Source of the DNA: Chrysoperla carnea
Taxonomy: Eukaryota; Arthropoda; Insecta; Neuroptera; Chrysopidae
Length of the DNA: 64,000 bases
Direction of reading: 5' to 3'
Assembly (NCBI RefSeq): GCF_905475395.1
Contig: NC_058342.1
Coordinates: forward strand, 26,446,640-26,510,639
Shown here: positions 58,380-64,000 of the stretch, piece by piece
Layout of the letters: every line of letters starts with the position of its first letter
Numbering within the stretch: position 1 is the stretch's first letter
Notes under the pieces: generated by a model
Told to the model about the DNA's origin: nothing
Databases searched by the model: none
What the model saw: the letters and a program-made list of their open reading frames with translations, nothing else
Translations under genes and position numbers: made by a program

Positions 58380-58618
58380 GATACCATGTAAATGAAATAT
58401 ACCAAGGTATATTAAGTTCAGCCCCACGTTTGTAACGCTTAAAAATATTGATGCTATAAACAAAATTTTGGTATAGGTGTTCATAAAATCACTTAATTAG
58501 ACCATTTCCGGTTGTTTGTCTGTCTGTTGTCTGTCGTTTGTCATCACGATTACTCAAAATCGAAAAGACATATCAAGCTGAAATTTCTATACCGTGCTTA
58601 GGACGTAAAAAATGAGTG
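58380..58618 (+). mobile_element. HINE fragment, copy 14
   Basis: ATACCATGTAAATGAAATAT to TTAGGACGTAAAAAATGAGT, the 5' third only; family G-like GGGGTGTAAGTTCAACGTAC follows. Confidence 0.7.
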
Positions 58619-58689
58619 AACTATAATGGGGTGTAAGTTCAACGTACCATTGGTTAGAGGAGCAATAAGGTTTATCTATTTTATATAAA

Positions 58690-59150
58690 AACTATCTGTG
58701 AACTACCCGCTTTGCTCGGCAACATCCCCACTTGCACCCCTCCCTCCACATTTCCTTGCGTGGGATAACAGTTTAGTAATGTACACGTCATGCTCTTTTA
58801 TTTGATACCCCACTTAGGTATATTTGTAAATATTCGATAATTCCTTCCCACTTTCTCGCTACACCTTTCTACCCTCCGAAGGTTAAAAGTAGAAAAAAAC
58901 AATAGATCTTTGAAGCTGGTTGTATATCGTGTCAATATTTTAGCTTAATCGATGCACAACTTTTTTAGTTTTTGAAGCATATCCCTTTCAACCCCTATTT
59001 CAACCCCTTACTCTACTATAATATGGATGTATTATACATAAAAACCTTCCTCTTGAATCACTCTATCTATTAAAAAAAACCGCATCAAAATCCATTGCGT
59101 AGTTTCAAAGATTTATTTAAGCGTACAAAGGACATAGGGACATAGGGACA
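58690..59150. repeat. Family H, left arm of a large inverted pair
   Basis: CTGTGAACTACCCGCTTTGC ... TTCCTTGCGTGGGATAACAG ... AAAACCGCATCAAAATCCAT ... GTACAAAGGACATAGGGACA. It pairs at high identity with 59596-60053 in the opposite orientation. The motif CCGCATCAAAATCCATTGCG followed by ACATAGGGACAGAAAAAGCG is typical of a dispersed repeat seen in many insect genomes. Confidence 0.85.
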
Positions 59151-59595
59151 GAAAAAGCGACTTTGTTTTATAATATGTATTGACTAAAAAAGAATTTGTT
59201 GGACCAATGTTTAATTTGCTTGAACTATTTATAAAATCAAAAATATTGTCAGGTGTTAATAATTTATTGTTTTGTTGATAAGTAATACGTACGAGATGGT
59301 AACAATGATTCTCATTGATCTTGCATACGATCAATAAGAAATAAGAATCACCAGCACATTACAATTTATATATTTTTTTTTATTTTTTGTGGACTTGTGA
59401 TAAAAAAATAAAAAAAAATATTTTTTCATTTTTTTATCACATGTCATTAATTTATAAGAAAATTATGTGTTATATGGGGTATAGTTCAACTTACTATTAG
59501 TGAGAGGAGCAACAAGTTTTATCAATTATATAAAAAAGACTAAAAAAGAATTTCTTGAATCAAATGTTTAATTTGTTTTAACTATCACTACATAT
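59151..59595. repeat. Family G copy 2 between the inverted family-H arms
   Basis: 59253-59570 matches 48844-49190 (GTAATACGTACGAGATGGTA, AGAATCACCAGCACATTACA, TGAGAGGAGCAACAAGTTTT). 59175-59240 repeats its end, so the G sequence is partly duplicated here. Confidence 0.8.
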
Positions 59596-60053
59596 TATAA
59601 ATGTCCCTATGTCTTTTGTACGCTTAAATCTTTGAAACTACGCAATGGATTTTGATGCGGTTTTTTTTAATAGATAGAGTGATTCAAGAGGAAGGTTTTT
59701 ATGTATAATACATCCATATTATAGTAGAGTAAGGGGTTGAAATAGGGGTTGAAAGGGATATGCTTCAAAAAATAAAAAAGTTGTGCATCGATTAAGCTCA
59801 AATATTGACACGATATACAACCAGCTTCAAAGATCTATTGTTTTTATCTACTTTTAACCTTCGGAGGGTAGAAAGGTGTAGCGAGAAAGTGGGAAGGAAT
59901 TATCGAAAATTTACAAATATACCTAAGTGGGGTATCAAATAAAAGAGCATGACGTGTACATTACAAAACTGTTATCCCACGCAAGGAAATGTGGAGGGAG
60001 GGATGCAAGTGGGGATGTTGCCCAGCAAAGCGGGTAGTTCACAGCTAGTTTAT
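59596..60053. repeat. Family H, right arm of the inverted pair
   Basis: TGTCCCTATGTCTTTTGTAC ... GGATTTTGATGCGGTTTTTT ... CTGTTATCCCACGCAAGGAA ... GCGGGTAGTTCACAGCTAGT, the reverse of the left arm over about 450 bases with few differences. Confidence 0.85.
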
Positions 60054-60170
60054 TATAACAAGAATATTGTCAGGTCTTAATAATTTATTGTTCTGTTAAT
60101 AAGATAATTATTCTTTTATAAGATCTAGTTAATTATCTACGAGCGCCAGGGTTATTTTGGATAAAATGAT

Positions 60171-60742
60171 TTTTATACTATGCATATATGAAATATACAT
60201 AGTATATTAAGTTTAGTCCCAAGTTTGTAACGCTTGAAATATTGATGTTACGAAAAACATTTGGTATAGGTGTTCATAAAATCACCTAATTTATCCATTT
60301 TCGGTTGTCTGTCCGTCTGTCTGTCAACACGATAACTCAAAAACGAAAAGAGATATCAAGGTGAAATTTTTATAGCGCACTCAGGACGTAAAAAGTGAGG
60401 TCGTGTTCGTATATGAGTAATATAGGTTAATTGGGTCTTACGGATCCATCTCGTAAACCGTTAGAGATAGAACAAAAGTTTAAATGTAAAAAATATTATT
60501 TATAAAAAAAAATAAACAACTTTTATTTAAAACATTTTTTTGTAAACATCACTTTACCCACTAGGGCACAAATTTTATAGTATGTATTAATATGGGAATA
60601 TCAGTTATGTGTGTGTGGGTGGCTCTTTAAAAGTGGATATCTTTTTTTATTTACGTGACGTCAAAAAACGATTGCGTCATCAACACTGTCTTTACATGGT
60701 ATTTCAACAATTAACTCAGTCAATTTTTCTTTTCACTTGGTT
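60171..60742 (+). mobile_element. HINE element, copy 15
   Basis: TTTATACTATGCATATATGA to TCAATTTTTCTTTTCACTTG. Like copy 1 (20173-20721) it contains AAAAGTGGATATCTTTTTTT then ATTTACGTGACGTCAAAAAACGAT, marking these two as a subfamily. Confidence 0.77.
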
Positions 60743-60775
60743 TTATATGAAATCGAAAATGAAATGAAAAATACT

Positions 60776-60993
60776 AAGACAAGCTATTATTGTACTAAAA
60801 AGTTGAAAATAATTTCATCTATGAGTCACTATGATATCAAAAATGTATCGGTACGTCTTATCTAATCCACAGGCCTAATTATTTTTAACAACACATGTAT
60901 AAAATACCTCTCACTTAGACGCATTGCTTAACGCATGTATTCTGTCATACTAGTGATATTGGTATCCCTAGATGGTACAAAAACGGCCTGTAA

Positions 60994-61071
<78 letters not shown>

Positions 61072-61203
61072 TTACAGGCCGTTTTTGTACCATCTAGGGA
61101 TACCAATATCACTAGTATGACAGAATACATGCGTTAAGCAATGCGTCTAAGTGAGAGGTATTTTATACATGTGTTGTTAAAAATAATTAGGCCTGTGGAT
61201 TAG

Positions 61204-61207
<4 letters not shown>
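60776..61207. repeat. Large perfect palindrome with (TA)n core
   Basis: 60858-60994 is the exact reverse complement of 61071-61207 as far as can be read (136-bp arms: TTATCTAATCCACAGGCCTA ... AAAAACGGCCTGTAAG), joined by about 76 bases of pure TA (60995-61070). 60776-60890 is homologous to the MITE at 30.9 kb. The near-identical 61-codon frames on both strands result from the palindrome and are not genes. Confidence 0.95.

Positions 61208-61250
<43 letters not shown>
61208..61250. repeat. (AT)n microsatellite followed by T-run
   Basis: About 40 bases of AT repeats directly at the right end of the palindrome, then TTTTTTTT. Confidence 0.9.
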
Positions 61251-61256
<6 letters not shown>

Positions 61257-61424
61257 TATTTTTATTTTTTTTTCATTATACATATCTTTACATAAATTCT
61301 TTTTTTTTTTTGTTAAAAACATTCGCATATGAGAATATTTGTGAATGCGAATGCGGGTATTCAGCACGTCCCTAATATATGTAGAAAATGGGTTAACCAC
61401 AGATCCTTCAACTTTACATTGATA

Positions 61425-61684
61425 GGTTAGGTTAGGTTAGGATATATTGTCTGTCCACGAAGGAATATATGTGTTTTACAACATTTCCGCTGATAATTTC
61501 ATTTATCAGCTCCTCAATTTCAGAGGCTGAGTGCACCTTCTTCATGCATATACCATGCACTACACCAGCCCATCTCAACTATTATTGAAATTAATTTTGT
61601 TGCGACGGCGGGAATCGAACCCGCTACCCTAAGCATACCGTAGACGGAATTGGTTACGCCTTAACCAACTGAGCTAATAGGTCG
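61425..61684 (-). mobile_element. tRNA-derived SINE with TTAGG tail, copy 4, with perfect 14-bp TSD
   Basis: ACTTTACATTGATA is present at 61411-61424 and again at 61685-61698. Minus strand: tRNA-like head with box A TAGCTCAGTTGGTTAAGGCG and box B GGTTCGATTCCCGCC, a body, and a tail of CCTAA units. It defines the true ends of the family: about 260 bp, integrated by target-primed reverse transcription. Confidence 0.95.
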
Positions 61685-61802
61685 ACTTTACATTGATAAA
61701 CTGTTCGTTTCAGAATAGAACGGAAATCAACTAAATCTAAATCACAACATCTAAATTCTAAAGATTCGTTCATTCCAAATAGAATTCAACTGTAATATTA
61801 GA

Positions 61803-61805
<3 letters not shown>

Positions 61806-61876
<71 letters not shown>
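61806..61876. repeat. (TA)n microsatellite
   Basis: About 70 bases of TA repeats, giving an artefactual Tyr-Ile frame. Confidence 0.95.
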
Positions 61877-61882
<6 letters not shown>

Positions 61883-62930
61883 TTATTTATTTATAAGTAT
61901 AAAACTAAAAATATTTTTTTTTTTTAGTTTAGTTATTAAAAGGTCACTTAAAAACTCCAGACCAGACATAGGCGAAGACCAAACCTCATTATATGACTTT
62001 TAATTTTATTTATTTTTTATTTTTTATATATTTATTTAAAAGAAATATTTTGACGTCAAACTGAATCCCAGAAATGAGTAAAAATTATTTGAGTACTGTT
62101 TTTCTGGTGATAAATTTCTTGTTACAGTTAGTGATACAGGTAAAATCGTGACGTTATAATAACCGATTAGATTGTTATATCTTTTTCTAGAGAGAGTAAT
62201 TATTATTTGGTAAAATAAGCCCCTCTTTCTTTTTGAACTAAATTTATATTCCCGGTTTGTACATATTTTTAAATTTTTATTATAGTGCTGAATCCAAAAA
62301 TAATGTACATTTGCTTCTATCAGTCCTCAAAAAAGATGATGGGCACGGCACAGCATCCGAAAATCGGCTAAATACGAATCGGAGTATGGACTAGCTCATG
62401 ATCGATATAGTCCATTCCTACAAAGGACATGTTTACAAAATATATGACGCCCTGATTAAGATTTTGTACAGTGTATTTTTGAATTAATTAACCTGTAAAA
62501 TGTTAGTTTGTTCGCTTACGAATGTAAATGTGTGTTTGTTTGCACATCACATTGCCACATGTCACTTTAAACTATACTGAACCATTTTTGATGAAATTTT
62601 TACAACTGTAAATTAAATCAAACCCCAGTATAAATTTTACATTAAATAATTTTATTTTGGTTCTTTACTTAAATAAAAAATTCAAGCTTACGTAATATCA
62701 TCGATTTCCAGATATTTAGGAAAGCAAGCCCGAATAATCTTTCCTGTCTCATTTAAGCACGCAATCAAGATTTAACCCCGTAAAGTGTAGAAAACGATCT
62801 CTCTGCGATTGATACGCTGATCAGAAGAGTTACGCTACAAATCTTGGTCGCATGCTTCAATGAGATGAGCTACCGACTCTGGTATGGCGGAATTATTTTC
62901 ACATTTTGTTTTTATTTCGTAATTTTACCA
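61877..62930. other. Intergenic, no gene seen
   Basis: AT-rich with less biased stretches at 62.3-62.45 and 62.7-62.88 kb, where no domain, repeat or splice structure was recognised. Confidence 0.4.
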
Positions 62931-63322
62931 TCATGGGTAAACAGTGATGTTTACGAAATAATGTTTCAAACAAAAGTTGTTTATTTTTTTACATAAATAA
63001 TTTTTTATATTTAAACTTTTTTTCTTATACTAATGGTTTACAAGATGGGTCCTACGGAACCCAATTGATCTATGCTACTTATTTACGAACTTAACTTCAC
63101 TTTTTACGTCCTGAGCACGTTATAAAAATTTCAGACTGGCATCGCTTTTCTTTTTTCAGTTATCGTGTTCACGTACATACGGGCAATCGGGAATAAACTA
63201 ATTTGGTAATTTTATGCACACCTACACCAAAATTTTGTTTGTAGCAACCATATTTTTAAACGTTACAAACTTGGGACTAAACTTATTATACCTTGATATA
63301 TTTCATATGTTCATGGTATAAA
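62931..63322 (-). mobile_element. HINE element, copy 16 (3' part missing)
   Basis: Starts in the middle (TCATGGGTAAACAGTGATGT) and runs to TTCATGGTATAAAA. Confidence 0.72.
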
Positions 63323-63810
63323 AAGACAAAAATTGTATTTCTAATGAGCGGTAAATATGAGTTGAGTGATGGAACGAGATTTTTTTTCCAATATTTTGAG
63401 TTAAAAATATTTAGTCTTGCATTGATTGAAAACTCACCGCATGTCAGTGATAAATGTAAATGAAATATCAATGAAATTATTTACTATTTATTAATAATGC
63501 TTATAAATCAATAATAGAGTTAAATGTTATTGTAACAAGCATATTTATTATGAATCAAAATTATTAATAATATATCACTAATAAATTTTTATATTGGGTG
63601 CTCAAAAAATTGAACTATACAAAAAAAAAAATTAGATTCTTATAAAAACATCAAGAAAAGTGTATATTAGAAATACAATTTTCTAATTTTCTTGTTGGAA
63701 TATCTTCAGAGGTATCCTCTGAATGTAAAGCGGGCTCGAGCTTCAGCCACCATCTTGGAAAACAGGTTTTATCAAATATCTCGTAAACTGTTCATTGTAC
63801 GACAATAAGA

Positions 63811-64000
63811 GTAGGGATCATTTTTGTAGATAATAACATTTTCTATATCTTTTACTTGAAACTTTTTTCTATATCATGAACCGTTAACTATATTGCTTAT
63901 ATTATAATAACGCTATAAATAAAAATCTATGCATTATACAGAAAAAAGTTTTGAATAAAAGTTGTAAAAAATGCTATTATCTACGAAAATGAACCCTACT
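63811..64000. repeat. Palindromic element at the window end
   Basis: GTAGGGATCATTTTTGTAGA then TAATAACATTTT (63812-63843) pairs with AAAATGCTATTATCTACGAA then AATGAACCCTAC at 63968-63999. It may continue beyond the window. Confidence 0.7.

Noticed and set aside
60935..61130. Identical 61-codon frames on both strands with a Tyr-Ile repeat
   Set aside because: They are produced by the perfect palindrome and its (TA)n core.
61604..61684. Functional tRNA gene (also at 29.99-30.07, 54.34-54.42 and 41.52-41.60 kb)
   Set aside because: Pol III boxes are present, but the cloverleaf stems do not close, and the sequences continue into shared SINE bodies; one copy has a target duplication around the whole SINE.
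61803..62003. Plus-strand frame beginning with a long Tyr-Ile run
   Set aside because: Translation of a TA microsatellite.

Overview
The window is nuclear DNA from an AT-rich insect genome with long A/T homopolymers, insect-type intron-containing genes, tRNA-derived SINEs ending in TTAGG units and many terminal-inverted-repeat MITEs. The order or species cannot be fixed from the sequence. Gene density is low: one complete gene, the 5' part of a second, and roughly 50 kb of intergenic sequence built largely from old, nested mobile-element copies.

1-9.9 kb: gene-free 3' flank of the first gene. It holds several MITEs (two with hAT-like CAGTG ends, one of Tc1/mariner/pogo type with TA target duplication, one large palindromic element), a 47-bp-armed hairpin and a 41-bp tandem repeat. 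10.0-19.4 kb (minus strand): a complete neuroglian gene, the insect L1-CAM orthologue (signal peptide, six Ig domains, five FnIII domains, transmembrane helix, ankyrin-binding FIGQY tail). All splice junctions can be read and are phase-consistent. The gene keeps the pair of alternative 3'-terminal exons known from Drosophila: a proximal epithelial-type end (Nrg167-like) and a distal neuronal-type end (Nrg180-like). A U-rich 3'UTR lies between them, where the neuronal RNA-binding protein ELAV could act. 19.6-51.7 kb: intergenic, dominated by a ~550-bp family (called HINE here) that looks like the DINE-1/Helentron-associated elements of flies. SINEs, hAT-type MITEs, a P-element-like MITE with 8-bp duplication and several other dispersed families are also present. 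51.97-52.75 kb (plus strand): first coding exon and a 27-nt micro-exon of an unrecognised secreted precursor with a dibasic site at the exon end; the rest of that gene is not identified. 53.0-53.8 kb: a 63-bp minisatellite following these exons. 54-64 kb: more SINEs, HINE copies, a ~450-bp inverted-repeat pair and a perfect 136-bp-arm palindrome closed by a (TA)n core.

The two genes show no visible functional link. The best-supported biology is the neuroglian alternative-terminal-exon switch and the transposon archaeology around it.
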